Assembly: GCA_028868825.1 (NCBI GenBank)
Contig: JAGWTU010000033.1
Span: forward strand, 1 to 59,173
Reading direction: 5' to 3'
DNA length: 59,173 bases
Origin: Burkholderiales bacterium
GTDB taxonomy: Bacteria > Pseudomonadota > Gammaproteobacteria > Burkholderiales > Burkholderiaceae_C
Made by a program: the position numbers and the translations under genes. Position 1 is the first letter of the stretch; every line of letters begins with the position of its first letter. The notes below the pieces were generated by a model. The model searched no databases. It saw only the letters and a program-made list of their open reading frames with translations, and was not told the origin of the DNA. Positions 40,984 to 49,867 of this stretch are shown in pieces.

Positions 40984-40999
40984 CGGCACGGGACTTGCT
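40984..40999 (+). promoter_or_regulatory. Sigma-54 promoter of the prkA operon
   Basis: CGGCACGGGACTTGCT matches TGGCACG-N4-TTGCT at every position but the first. Transcription would start near 41010, giving a 235-nt leader. Escherichia coli yeaGH is known to be NtrC/sigma-54 controlled, which supports the call. Confidence 0.7.
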
Positions 41000-41136
41000 G
41001 AATTGGTGCAGACTGTCGCCATGCAACACCGGAACTGAGCGAGGAAGGTCACGCAATTTCACCGGCATCCGAACGCAGAAAGGTGGATGCTGTAGACAGG
41101 CCCCAACCGATCCCCGGGGCCGGCGGTTCGAAGGAA

Positions 41137-41229
41137 AGCTCTGATGGAGCCCGGGCCCGGAGGCCAGGACTTCATCAGAACTTCCCAGCAGTGGTCAGGA
41201 GCAGGACCGTCCTCTCCGCCGTCTGCTGG
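41137..41229 (+). promoter_or_regulatory. Structured 5' UTR of prkA
   Basis: A long hairpin pairs AGCTCTGATGGAGCCC (41137-41152) with GGACTTCATCAGAACT (41167-41182), 14 of 16 positions including one G-U, capped by a GGCC/GGCC mini-hairpin. A second stem pairs CCAGCAG (41185-41191) with CTGCTGG (41223-41229). The ribosome site GGAGG follows directly. I know no matching RNA family. Confidence 0.5.
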
Positions 41230-41244
41230 AAACCGGAGGTCCGC

Positions 41245-43167
41245 ATGGACGTGATCAGCCACTTTGCCGCGCGCTACGAGCGCACCCGCGAAGAAGAACT
41301 CTCGCTCGAGGACTACCTCGCCGAGTGCAAGCGCAACCCCCTGGCCTATGCCACCGCCGCCGAGCGCATGTTGCGGGCGATCGGCGAGCCGACATCGATC
41401 GACACGCGCAACGATCCGCGGCTCTCGCGGCTCTTCGCCAACAAGTTGATCAAGGTCTACCCGGCTTTCGCCGAGTTCTACGGCATGGAGGACTCGATCG
41501 AGCAGGTCGTCTCCTACTTCCGCCACGCCGCCCAGGGCCTCGAGGAGAAGAAGCAGATCCTCTACCTGCTCGGCCCCGTCGGCGGCGGCAAGAGCAGCAT
41601 CGCGGAGCGCCTGAAGCAGCTGATGCAGGACGTGCCCTTCTACGCCATCAAGGGCTCGCCGGTGAACGAATCGCCGCTCGGGCTTTTCGACGCGACCGAG
41701 GACGGCGCCATCTTGGAGAGCGAATACGGCATCCCGCGCCGCTACCTCAATCGCATCCTCAGCCCCTGGGCCGTGAAGCGGCTCGAGGAATACGGCGGCG
41801 ACATCCGCAAGTTCAAGGTCGTCAAGCGCCATCCCAGCATCCTCAAGCAGGTCGGCATCAGCAAGACCGAGCCGGGCGACGAGAACAACCAGGACATCTC
41901 GAGCCTCGTCGGCAAGGTCGACATTCGCCAGCTCGAGACCTATTCGCAGGACGATCCCGATGCCTACAGCTACAGCGGCGGCCTGTGCCTGGCGAATCAG
42001 GGCCTGCTCGAATTCGTCGAGATGTTCAAGGCGCCGATCAAGGTCCTGCACCCGCTGCTGACGGCGACCCAGGAAGGCAACTTCAAGGGCACCGAAGGCT
42101 TCGGCGCGATCCCCTTCGACGGCATCGTGCTCGCGCACAGCAACGAGAGCGAGTGGAAGGCTTTCCGCAACAACAAGAACAACGAAGCTTTCCTCGACCG
42201 CATCTACATCGTCAAGGTGCCGTACTGCCTGCGCGTCTCCGAAGAGATCCACATCTACGAGAAGCTGCTGAAGAACAGCTCGCTCGCGAAGGCGACCTGC
42301 GCGCCGGGCACCCTGAAGATGATGAGCCAGTTCGCGATCCTGACGCGCTTGAAGGAGCCCGAGAACTCGTCGCTGTACTCGAAGATGCTGGTCTACGACG
42401 GCGAGAACCTCAAGGACACCGACCCGCGCGCGAAGAGCTACCAGGAATACCGCGACTACGCCGGCGTCGACGAGGGCATGAGCGGCGTCAGCACGCGCTT
42501 CGCCTACAAGATCATCTCCAAGGTCTTCAATTTCGACGCCGCCGAGATCGCCGCCAATCCGGTGCACCTGATGTACGTGCTCGAACAGCAGATCGAGCGC
42601 GAACAGTTCGCCAAGGAGACCGAGGACAAGTACGTCGGCTTCATCAAGGAATTGCTGGCGCCGCGCTACGCCGAATTCATCGGCAAGGAGATCCAGACGG
42701 CCTATCTGGAGAGCTACAGCGAGTACGGCCAGAACATCTTCGACCGCTACGTCACCTACGCCGACTACTGGATCCAGGACCACGAGTACCGCGATACCGA
42801 CACCGGTGAGGTGTTCGACCGCGGCTCGCTGAACGCCGAACTCGAGAAGATCGAGAAGCCGGCCGGCATCGCGAACCCGAAGGATTTCCGCAACGAGATC
42901 GTCAACTTCGTGCTGCGCGCGCGCGCCAACAACCAGGGCAACAACCCGGTGTGGACGAGCTACGAGAAGCTGCGCACGGTGATCGAGAAGAAGATGTTCT
43001 CGAACACCGAGGAATTGCTGCCGGTGATCAGCTTCAATGCCAAGGCCAGCGCCGACGAGGCCAAGAAGCACGAGGATTTCGTCACGCGCATGGTCGCCAA
43101 GGGCTACACGCAGAAGCAGGTGCGCCTGCTTTGCGAATGGTATCTGCGGGTTCGTAAGAGCAGTTGA
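41245..43167 (+). CDS. prkA: PrkA family AAA-type serine protein kinase (YeaG)
   Basis: PrkA/YeaG is a stress- and starvation-linked AAA protein with kinase activity. The 640-aa product has an N-terminal HFAARYERTREEELSLEDYL. Walker A is YLLGPVGGGKSSIAERLKQL near residue 112. Conserved blocks include PVNESPLGLF and GLLEFVEMFKAPIKVLHPLLTATQEGNF. A C-terminal kinase-like domain follows. ATG 41245 has ACCGGAGG upstream and starts the canonical MDVISHFAARYE. yeaH and spoVR genes follow, the usual three-gene set. A sigma-54-like promoter lies 245 bp upstream. Confidence 0.95.
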   Translation: MDVISHFAARYERTREEELSLEDYLAECKRNPLAYATAAERMLRAIGEPTSIDTRNDPRLSRLFANKLIKVYPAFAEFYGMEDSIEQVVSYFRHAAQGLEEKKQILYLLGPVGGGKSSIAERLKQLMQDVPFYAIKGSPVNESPLGLFDATEDGAILESEYGIPRRYLNRILSPWAVKRLEEYGGDIRKFKVVKRHPSILKQVGISKTEPGDENNQDISSLVGKVDIRQLETYSQDDPDAYSYSGGLCLANQGLLEFVEMFKAPIKVLHPLLTATQEGNFKGTEGFGAIPFDGIVLAHSNESEWKAFRNNKNNEAFLDRIYIVKVPYCLRVSEEIHIYEKLLKNSSLAKATCAPGTLKMMSQFAILTRLKEPENSSLYSKMLVYDGENLKDTDPRAKSYQEYRDYAGVDEGMSGVSTRFAYKIISKVFNFDAAEIAANPVHLMYVLEQQIEREQFAKETEDKYVGFIKELLAPRYAEFIGKEIQTAYLESYSEYGQNIFDRYVTYADYWIQDHEYRDTDTGEVFDRGSLNAELEKIEKPAGIANPKDFRNEIVNFVLRARANNQGNNPVWTSYEKLRTVIEKKMFSNTEELLPVISFNAKASADEAKKHEDFVTRMVAKGYTQKQVRLLCEWYLRVRKSS

Positions 43168-43182
43168 AGCGGAAAGCGGCGG

Positions 43183-44469
43183 ATGCAGCAGATCATTGAT
43201 CGTCGGCTGGCGGGCAAGAACAAGTCGATCGGCAACCGCGAGCGGTTCCTGCGCCGCCACAAGGAGCAGATCCGCGAGGCGGTCAAGCGCGCGATCGATG
43301 GTCGCGGCATCCGCGACATCGAGCGCGGCGAGGACATCCACATCCCGAAGAAGGATCTCACCGAACCGGTGTTCGGCCACGGCCAGGGCGGCGTGCGCGA
43401 GGTCGTGCATCCGGGCAACAAGGACTTCGTCCGCGGTGACCGCATCGAGCGCCCCAAGGGCGGCCAGGGCAGCGGCGGCGGCAAGGGCCAGGCGAGCGAC
43501 CAGGGCGAGGGCGAGGACGACTTCGTCTTCGCGCTGTCCAAGGAAGAATTCATGCAGGTCTTCTTCGAGGACCTCGCGCTGCCGCACCTGATCCGCACCC
43601 AGCTCGCCGAAGTGCCCGAATGGAAGAGTCACCGTGCCGGCTACAGCAGCGACGGCACGCCCAACAACCTGCATGTCGTGCGTTCGATGCGCGGCGCCCT
43701 CGGCCGGCGCATCGCACTGGGCATGGGCAAGCGGCGCGATCTGGCCGAACTCGAGGAGCGACTCGCGGCCTGCGTCAGCGCGCTCAGGCCCGGCGATCTG
43801 GTCGCCGAGGCCGAGATCGACGATCTGCGGGAACGCATCGCGCTGCTCAAGGTGCGCATCGAGCGCATCCCCTACCTCGACCCGATCGATCTGCGCTACC
43901 GCAGCCGCATCCGCGTCCCGGTGCCGACGAGCAAGGCCGTGATGTTCTGCCTGATGGACGTCTCGGGTTCGATGGACGAGGCGCGCAAGGAATTGAGCAA
44001 GCGCTTCTTCATCCTGCTGTATCTGTTCCTGACGCGGCATTACGAGAAGATCGAGCTCGTCTTCATCCGCCACCACACGCAGGCGCAGGAGGTCGACGAG
44101 GAGAACTTCTTTCACGCCCGCGAGACCGGCGGCACCGTGGTCAGCAGCGCGCTGGTGCTGATGGAAGAGATCATCCGCGCCCGCTACAGCCCGAGCGAAT
44201 GGAACATCTACGGCGCCCAGGCCAGCGACGGCGACAACTGGCACCATGACAGCGGCCGCTGCCGCGAGCTGCTCAACGACAAGCTGCTGCCGCTGGTGCG
44301 CTATTTCGCCTATGTCCAGGTGGCCGAGGAAGAGCAGAACCTGTGGGAGGAATACACCCAGCTGCTCGACGCCCACAAGCATTTCGCGATGCGCAAGGCG
44401 ACCGAGCCGTCGCAGATCTATCCGGTCTTCCGCGATCTCTTCAAGAAGGAAGGAGCGAAAGCCGCATGA
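43183..44469 (+). CDS. yeaH: UPF0229/DUF444 protein (YeaH)
   Basis: YeaH is a conserved partner of YeaG/PrkA. The 428-aa product starts MQQIIDRRLAGKNKSIGNRERFLRRH. A Gly-rich linker (GGQGSGGGKGQ) lies near residue 90. A C-terminal von Willebrand A-like domain has the MIDAS-type motif MDVSGSMDEARKELSKRFF near residue 264, with GGTVVSSALVLMEEII downstream. The gene starts 15 bp after prkA and overlaps spoVR by ATGA, so the three are translationally linked. The biochemical role is unknown. Confidence 0.95.
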   Translation: MQQIIDRRLAGKNKSIGNRERFLRRHKEQIREAVKRAIDGRGIRDIERGEDIHIPKKDLTEPVFGHGQGGVREVVHPGNKDFVRGDRIERPKGGQGSGGGKGQASDQGEGEDDFVFALSKEEFMQVFFEDLALPHLIRTQLAEVPEWKSHRAGYSSDGTPNNLHVVRSMRGALGRRIALGMGKRRDLAELEERLAACVSALRPGDLVAEAEIDDLRERIALLKVRIERIPYLDPIDLRYRSRIRVPVPTSKAVMFCLMDVSGSMDEARKELSKRFFILLYLFLTRHYEKIELVFIRHHTQAQEVDEENFFHARETGGTVVSSALVLMEEIIRARYSPSEWNIYGAQASDGDNWHHDSGRCRELLNDKLLPLVRYFAYVQVAEEEQNLWEEYTQLLDAHKHFAMRKATEPSQIYPVFRDLFKKEGAKAA

Positions 44470-46031
44470 GTCCGAGCAAACCCAGGGCGATGGCGCTCGA
44501 CGCGCCGCTGCCGCTCGAACACCGCCCCGGCGAACATCTGCCGGGACCCAGCGACTGGTCGTTCGAGCTCATCGAGACCTATCACCGCGTGATCCGCGAT
44601 ACCGCCGAACGCTTCGGCCTCGACACCTACCCGAACCAGCTCGAGATCATCACCGCCGAGCAGATGATGGACGCCTACGCCAGCGTCGGCATGCCGGTGA
44701 ATTACCGGCATTGGAGCTACGGCAAGGAATTCATCGCCACCGAGAAGAATTACAAGCGCGGCCACATGGGCCTGGCCTACGAGATCGTCATCAATTCGAA
44801 TCCCTGCATCAGCTACCTGATGGAGGAGAACACGATGGCGATGCAGGCGCTGGTGATCGCCCATGCCGCCTACGGCCACAACAGTTTCTTCAAGGGCAAC
44901 TACCTGTTCCGCATGTGGACCGACGCGGCGTCGATCATCGACTACCTCGTCTACGCGAAGAATTACGTCGCCGCCTGCGAGGAGAAATACGGTCTCGACA
45001 CGGTCGAGGCCTTTCTCGACAGCTGCCACGCGCTGTCCAACCATGGCGTCGACCGCTATCGCCGCCCGAGCCGCAAGAGCCTGGCCCAGGAACTGGCCGA
45101 CCGCATCGACCGCGAGTCCTACGCCCAGCGCCAGGTCAACGACCTCTGGCGCACGCTGCCGCGGCGCGCCGAGAAGGAGGACAGCGCACCCGAGGCCAAG
45201 CGCTTCCCCGACGAGCCGCAGGAGAACCTGCTCTACTTCATCGAGAAGAACGCGCCGCTGCTCGAACCCTGGCAGCGCGAGGTCGTGCGCATCGTGCGCA
45301 AGGTCGCGCAGTATTTCTATCCGCAGCGCCAGACGCAGGTGATGAACGAAGGCTGGGCCACGTTCTGGCACCACAAGCTGCTGAACACGATGTACGACGA
45401 CGGCTTCCTCACCGACGGCGTGATGGTCGAGTGGCTGACCTCGCACACGAACGTGATCTACCAGCCGCCGGTCGGCCATCGCGCCTACAGCGGCATCAAT
45501 CCTTATGCGCTCGGCTTCGCGATGTACACCGACATCAAGCGCATCTGCGACGCCCCGACCGCCGAGGATCGCGAATGGTTTCCCGAGATCGCCGGCAAGC
45601 CCTGGCTGCCGGTGCTCGACCATGCGATGCGCAACTTCAAGGACGAGAGCTTCATCGGCCAGTACCTCAGTCCCAAGCTGATGCGCGAGTTGCGGTTGTT
45701 CGCGATCACCGACGACGAGCATCAGAGCGAGCTCGAGGTCAGCGCGATCCACGACGACAGCGGCTACCGTCAGGTGCGCGAGGCGCTCTCGCACCAGTAC
45801 GACCTGGGCTCGCGCGAGCCGAACATCCAGGTCTGGAACGTGAATCTGCGCGGCGACCGGTCGCTCACCTTGCGCCACTTCCAGCACAACGACCGCCCGC
45901 TGCATGACAGCGGCCAGGAAGTGCTCAAGCATGTGGCGCGGCTGTGGGGCTTCGGCGTCCAGCTCGAAAGCGTCAACGCCAAGGGTGACATCACGAAGCG
46001 CTGGGCCGTGCAGGCGCCGCCGGCACCCTGA
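44466..46031 (+). CDS. SpoVR family protein (YcgB)
   Basis: SpoVR is needed for the spore cortex in Bacillus, but in proteobacteria it belongs to the PrkA-YeaH-SpoVR stress set. The 521-aa product has WSFELIETYHRVIRDTAERFGLDTYPNQLEIITAEQMMDAY. GMPVNYRHWSYGKEFI, then VMNEGWATFWHHKLLNTMYD and GINPYALGFAMYTDIKRI, are strongly conserved. The His/Glu-rich motifs suggest a metal site. The ATG overlaps the yeaH stop. It is complete. Confidence 0.95.
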   Translation: MSPSKPRAMALDAPLPLEHRPGEHLPGPSDWSFELIETYHRVIRDTAERFGLDTYPNQLEIITAEQMMDAYASVGMPVNYRHWSYGKEFIATEKNYKRGHMGLAYEIVINSNPCISYLMEENTMAMQALVIAHAAYGHNSFFKGNYLFRMWTDAASIIDYLVYAKNYVAACEEKYGLDTVEAFLDSCHALSNHGVDRYRRPSRKSLAQELADRIDRESYAQRQVNDLWRTLPRRAEKEDSAPEAKRFPDEPQENLLYFIEKNAPLLEPWQREVVRIVRKVAQYFYPQRQTQVMNEGWATFWHHKLLNTMYDDGFLTDGVMVEWLTSHTNVIYQPPVGHRAYSGINPYALGFAMYTDIKRICDAPTAEDREWFPEIAGKPWLPVLDHAMRNFKDESFIGQYLSPKLMRELRLFAITDDEHQSELEVSAIHDDSGYRQVREALSHQYDLGSREPNIQVWNVNLRGDRSLTLRHFQHNDRPLHDSGQEVLKHVARLWGFGVQLESVNAKGDITKRWAVQAPPAP

Positions 46032-46054
46032 AACCGGGGGGGGGCGGGCGGACG

Positions 46055-46075
46055 CCGTACCCACTATAGGTACGG
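46055..46075. promoter_or_regulatory. Palindromic operator upstream of the GntR gene
   Basis: CCGTACC (46055-46061), a 7-bp spacer and GGTACGG (46069-46075) form a perfect 7+7 dyad. It lies 35 bp before the GntR start and overlaps a -10-like TATAGG. Autorepression is the simplest reading. Confidence 0.6.
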
Positions 46076-46109
46076 TGTTTTCAATCGTGGTCCTGGCCAA
46101 AATGTCCTC

Positions 46110-46784
46110 ATGGACAACGGCTATCGACCGCAGGCGCTTCATGAGCAGGCGGCCGCGCAATTGCGCACGATGCTGGTCGAAGGTCGGATCGAACCCGGCG
46201 CAAGGCTCAACGAACGACAGCTCGCATTGACGCTGCGCGTCTCGCCGACGCCGCTGCGCGAGGCGATGGCGCTGCTGGCCGCCGAAGGCCTGCTCGAACT
46301 GCTGCCCAGCCGGGCTGCCGTGGCGATCAAGCTCGGCGAGGACGACATCCGGCACAGCTTCGAGTTGCTGGCGATGCTCGAATCGCAGGGAGGCGAACTC
46401 GCGGCACAGCGCATCGACGATGCGGCGCGCGACGAGCTGCTGGCGTTGCAGCGCGAACTGCGCGCCTGCCACGCGCGCGGCGACCTGCCGGGCTATTGCC
46501 GTGTCGACGAGCGCATCCACGCCGCCATCAACACCGCCGCCGCGAACCCGCTGCTGACCGACGCGCACCGCGCGATCTGCGGCCGCGTCCAGCATCTGCG
46601 TTTCCGCGCGCTGCAGGAGCCCGCCGTCTGGCGCGAGGCGCTGGCCGAGCACGAGGAGATGATGGCCGCGCTGGCGGCGCGCGACGGCGCTGCGCTGGGC
46701 GCCTTGCTGCGCTCGCACCTCGAGCGCAAGCGCGAGGTGCTGCTGTCCCGCCTGCGCGCCCAGGCCTGCCAGCTCAACGGCTGA
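46110..46784 (+). CDS. GntR-family transcriptional regulator (FCD domain)
   Basis: This is a regulator of the FadR/FCD type. The 224-aa product has an N-terminal winged HTH (GARLNERQLALTLRVSPTPLREAMALLAAEGLLELLPSRAAVAI). A helical FCD ligand domain follows, with ELLAMLESQGGELAAQRIDD, the Asp/His metal-site region DERIHAAINTAAANPLL and a closing HEEMMAALAARDGAALGALLRSHLERKREVLL. A perfect palindrome lies directly upstream. The genes that follow encode a dehydrogenase, a binding protein and an amidohydrolase, which it probably controls. The ligand is unknown. Confidence 0.92.
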   Translation: MDNGYRPQALHEQAAAQLRTMLVEGRIEPGARLNERQLALTLRVSPTPLREAMALLAAEGLLELLPSRAAVAIKLGEDDIRHSFELLAMLESQGGELAAQRIDDAARDELLALQRELRACHARGDLPGYCRVDERIHAAINTAAANPLLTDAHRAICGRVQHLRFRALQEPAVWREALAEHEEMMAALAARDGAALGALLRSHLERKREVLLSRLRAQACQLNG

Positions 46785-46975
46785 AGCGGCTGCGCCCGGG
46801 TCGCGACCGGGTTCGGCAACCGGACTGCGCCGGTCGCCCAGTGCCCGCGGCGATCTAGCAATAACCCTCGTTGCAATCGATAGTCGCGCAATCTGCGCGA
46901 TTGCCGCGCATCGAGCCACCCGCTGGACAAATCGAAAAGCTAGGCTATCGACATCCGACCCAGGACGGAATCGAT
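46785..46975. other. Intergenic region after the GntR gene
   Basis: In this 191-bp gap the GCGCCCGGG region near 46790 is GC-rich. No terminator with a U-tract and no second copy of the GntR palindrome were found. AGGACGGA at the end is the ribosome site of the next gene. Confidence 0.4.
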
Positions 46976-47830
46976 ATGACCCGCATCACCGGCACGACCC
47001 GCGTCTTCTACATCCTCGGCGACCCGGTTGCCCAGGTGCGCGCACCCGAGGTCTACAACCATCTGTTCCAGCGTCACGGCATCGACGCCGTCGTCGTGCC
47101 CTTGAAGCTGCCGGCCACGGCGCTCGTCGGCTTCCTGCAGCACGGCATGACGGCCGAGAACCTCGGCGGCTTCTGGGCGACGATCCCGCACAAGGGCGCG
47201 CTGGCCGAACAGCTGCAGCCGAGCGACCCGGTGGCCCAGGTGGCCGGCGCCGTCAATGCGGTGCGACGCCTGCCCGACGGCCGGCTCGAGGCGCGGCTCT
47301 TCGACGGCATCGGCTTCGTCAAGGGGCTCGATCACTTCGGCATCGCGGTCGAGGGCCGGCGCGTGCTCGTCGTCGGCGCCGGTGGCGGTGGCCATGCGGT
47401 CGCGGCGGCGATGGCGCAGCGCGGCCCGGCGCGGCTCGCGGTCTACAACCGCACGCGCGACCGCGCCGCAGCGCTGGTGGCGCGGCTGCAGCCGCTCGTC
47501 GGCGCGGCCGCCGTCGTCGCCGACAGCGCCGACCCCGCCGGCTACGAGCTGATCGTCAACTGTACCTCGCAGGGCCTCAAGGCCGGCGACCCGCTGCCTT
47601 TCGACCCCCAGCGCGTCGACGCCGGTGCGGCCGTCGTCGACATCATCATGAGCCGCGAGCCGACGCCGCTGCTCGCCGCCTGCCGCGCCCGCGGTCTGCG
47701 TGCCGAGGCCGGTTTCGAGATGCTCGTGCAGCAGGTGCCCGAGTACCTGCGCTTCTTCGGCTTCGACGATCTCGCCGTGCAGCTGCAGGCCGACCTCGGC
47801 GAGGTGCGCAAGCTGCTCGCGCCGAAGTGA
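46976..47830 (+). CDS. Shikimate/quinate dehydrogenase-like protein
   Basis: This belongs to the AroE/YdiB superfamily. The 284-aa product has YILGDPVAQVRAPEVYNHLFQRHG (normally P-V-x-H-S, here QVRAP). FWATIPHKGALAEQL has the catalytic Lys, and NCTSQGLKAGDPLPF and FEMLVQQVPEYLRFFG follow. The NAD(P) motif is VLVVGAGGGGHAVAAAMAQ. The substrate-binding Ser pair is altered, so ordinary shikimate synthesis is unlikely. Position between a GntR regulator and transport/amidohydrolase genes points to catabolism of a related cyclic acid. AGGACGGA precedes ATG 46976. Confidence 0.85.
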   Translation: MTRITGTTRVFYILGDPVAQVRAPEVYNHLFQRHGIDAVVVPLKLPATALVGFLQHGMTAENLGGFWATIPHKGALAEQLQPSDPVAQVAGAVNAVRRLPDGRLEARLFDGIGFVKGLDHFGIAVEGRRVLVVGAGGGGHAVAAAMAQRGPARLAVYNRTRDRAAALVARLQPLVGAAAVVADSADPAGYELIVNCTSQGLKAGDPLPFDPQRVDAGAAVVDIIMSREPTPLLAACRARGLRAEAGFEMLVQQVPEYLRFFGFDDLAVQLQADLGEVRKLLAPK

Positions 47831-47862
47831 ATTCGCGACCCATAACGAACGGAGACAGAACC

Positions 47863-49008
47863 ATGAACCGAACCCGTCGCCTGCTGCTTGCCGCAGCGGT
47901 CACCCTCACCGCATTCGCCGGCGCCCACGCCGCCGAGCCGATCAAGATCGCCGCTCTCGTCGAGCTCTCGGGCGCCGGCGTGACCTCGGGCACCAATTTC
48001 GCCAACGGCGTGCAGCTCGCGGTCAAGGAGATCAACGCGGCCGGCGGCATCCTCGGCCGGCCGCTGCAGCTCAGCGTGTCGGACACGCAGAGCAACCCGG
48101 GCGTGGCCAAGGGCCTGGCGCAGAAGGCCGTCGACGACAACGTCTTCGCGGTCTTCGGCCCGGTGTTCTCGGGCTCGATCCTCGTCAGCATGAACGAGAC
48201 GCGGCGCGCCGAGGTGCCCAACTTCACCGGCGGCGAGGCGGCGGCCATCACCAAGCAGGGCAACCCCTATATCTTCCGCACCAGCTTCACGCAGGACTCG
48301 GCGATGCCGCGCGTCGCGCGCTACATGGCGAACACGCTGAAGGCGAAGACGCTGGCGCTCATCTACGTCAACAACGACTACGGCAAGGGCGGCCGCGAGG
48401 CGCTGCTCAAGGCCATCGCGCCGCTTGGCATCCAGGCCGTCGCCGACGTGCCGACCGAACAGGGCCAGCTCGACTTCTCGGCCGCCGCGCTGAAGGTCAA
48501 GCAGAGCAACGCCGACGTCGTCTTCGTCTACACGAACGAGGAGGAGGCGGCGCGCGCGCTGCGCGAGCTGCGCAAGCAGGGCATCACGAAGCCACTGGTC
48601 GGCGAGACCGTGCTGACGAGCCAGAAGGTGATCGAGCTCGCCGGTGACGCGGCCAACGGCGCCATCGCCCATGTCGGGCTCACCGTCGATGCGCCGATAC
48701 CCGGCGTGCGCGCCTTCCGGGCGAAGTTCGAGAAGGAATTCAAGTACACGCCCGATCACAACGGCATCAAGGGCTACACCGGCGTCTACCTGATGAAGGC
48801 CGCGATCGAGAAGGTCGGCAAGGTCGATCGCCAGGCGGTCGCGCAGGCGCTGCACGGGCTGAAGGTGACGGTGGCGCAGCAGCCCGGCGTGCTGATGGAC
48901 GTCAGCATCGATGCCAATGGCGACATCGACCGCGAGAGCTTCATGACCGAGGCGCAAGCCGGCAAGCAGGTCATCAAGACGGTGCTGCCGGCGCTGGGCA
49001 CGAAGTAG
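47863..49008 (+). CDS. ABC transporter substrate-binding protein (branched-chain amino acid/aromatic type)
   Basis: This is a periplasmic type I binding protein of the LivJ/HAAT family. The 381-aa precursor has a signal peptide (RRLLLAAAVTLTAFAGAHAAEP). The family opening is IKIAALVELSGAGVTSGTNFANGVQLAVKEINAAGGILGRPL. Other core features are FGPVFSGSILVSMNE, NDYGKGGREALLKA and FVYTNEEEAARALRELRKQG. Cognate permease and ATPase genes are absent, so it must share a transporter encoded elsewhere or act as an orphan receptor. ATG 47863 follows an ACGGAGA ribosome site. Confidence 0.92.
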   Translation: MNRTRRLLLAAAVTLTAFAGAHAAEPIKIAALVELSGAGVTSGTNFANGVQLAVKEINAAGGILGRPLQLSVSDTQSNPGVAKGLAQKAVDDNVFAVFGPVFSGSILVSMNETRRAEVPNFTGGEAAAITKQGNPYIFRTSFTQDSAMPRVARYMANTLKAKTLALIYVNNDYGKGGREALLKAIAPLGIQAVADVPTEQGQLDFSAAALKVKQSNADVVFVYTNEEEAARALRELRKQGITKPLVGETVLTSQKVIELAGDAANGAIAHVGLTVDAPIPGVRAFRAKFEKEFKYTPDHNGIKGYTGVYLMKAAIEKVGKVDRQAVAQALHGLKVTVAQQPGVLMDVSIDANGDIDRESFMTEAQAGKQVIKTVLPALGTK

Positions 49009-49027
49009 CGGCAGCGGAGCACTTGGC

Positions 49028-49852
49028 ATGAGCATCTTCGACGAGCCCAAGATCGACAGCCATTGCCATGTGCTCGACCCCGCGCGCTTCCCCTACCCGG
49101 CCGACATGGTCTACCGCCCGTCGGGGCAGGAGGTCGCGCCGCTGGAGCAGTACCTGCAGGTGATGGAGGCCTGTGGCATCCGCCACGCGCTGATGGTGGG
49201 GCCGAACTCCGGATATGGCCTCGACAACCGCTGCCTGCTCGACGCGCTGGCGCGCGGCGCCGGGCGTTTCAAGGGCATCGCGGTCGTCGAACCGACGATC
49301 ACGCGCGACGAGCTGATCGAGCTGCGCGCGCGCGGCGTCATCGGCCTGGCCTTCAACGCCACGCTGCTCGGCACCGATTACTACCAGGGCTGCGGGCCGC
49401 TGCTGCGCACGCTGGCCGATCTCGGCATGCTCGTCTCGCTGCAGGTCGAGCGCGACCAGCTCGTCGAATTGCGCGGCCTCATCGAGCGCAGCGAGGTGCG
49501 CGTGCTGATCGACCATGGCGGCCGCCCGGCGCCCGGTGCCGGCGTCGACCAGCCGGGATTCAAGGCGCTGCTCGAACTCGCGCGCACCGGTCGCGTCGCG
49601 GTCAAGCTTTCGGGCTTCCAGAAATACTCGGCGCTGCCGCCGCCCTACGCCGACATCGGGCCCTTCCTGGCCGCGCTGCTCGACGTCTACACGCTAGACG
49701 CCTGCCTGTGGGCCAGCGACTGGCCCTTCCTGCGCGCGCCGCAGCGGCTGGACGTCGGCCCGCTGCTGCGCCTCATCGAGCGCCTGCTGCCCGACGCCGC
49801 CGACCGGCGCCGGCTGTTCTGGGACACGCCGCAGCGCTGGCTGGGCTTCTAA
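49028..49852 (+). CDS. Amidohydrolase 2 family hydrolase (PDC lactonase-like)
   Basis: This is a metal-dependent TIM-barrel hydrolase related to 2-pyrone-4,6-dicarboxylate lactonase. The 274-aa product has the HxH motif KIDSHCHVLDPARFPYP at residues 8-24, VEPTITRDEL, LIDHGGRPAPGAG with a His and WASDWPFLRAP with the conserved Asp. It is last in the GntR-dehydrogenase-binding protein-amidohydrolase cluster, 19 bp after the binding-protein gene. Lactone or cyclic-acid ring opening is a reasonable guess; the substrate is not defined. Confidence 0.88.
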   Translation: MSIFDEPKIDSHCHVLDPARFPYPADMVYRPSGQEVAPLEQYLQVMEACGIRHALMVGPNSGYGLDNRCLLDALARGAGRFKGIAVVEPTITRDELIELRARGVIGLAFNATLLGTDYYQGCGPLLRTLADLGMLVSLQVERDQLVELRGLIERSEVRVLIDHGGRPAPGAGVDQPGFKALLELARTGRVAVKLSGFQKYSALPPPYADIGPFLAALLDVYTLDACLWASDWPFLRAPQRLDVGPLLRLIERLLPDAADRRRLFWDTPQRWLGF

Positions 49853-49867
49853 GCGGGCGGGCCGCGG

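Larger units (their letters stand above)
40836..41244. other. Long leader/intergenic region before prkA
   Basis: This 409-bp region holds a sigma-54-like promoter (40984-40999) and a structured segment (41137-41229) just before prkA. Between 40836 and 40983 I see no gene and no clear NtrC site. Confidence 0.6.

Noticed and set aside
41059..44382. A 1107-codon frame antisense to prkA-yeaH
   Set aside because: It spans two well-supported genes and the leader, and no recognisable domain is encoded. It is a shadow frame.
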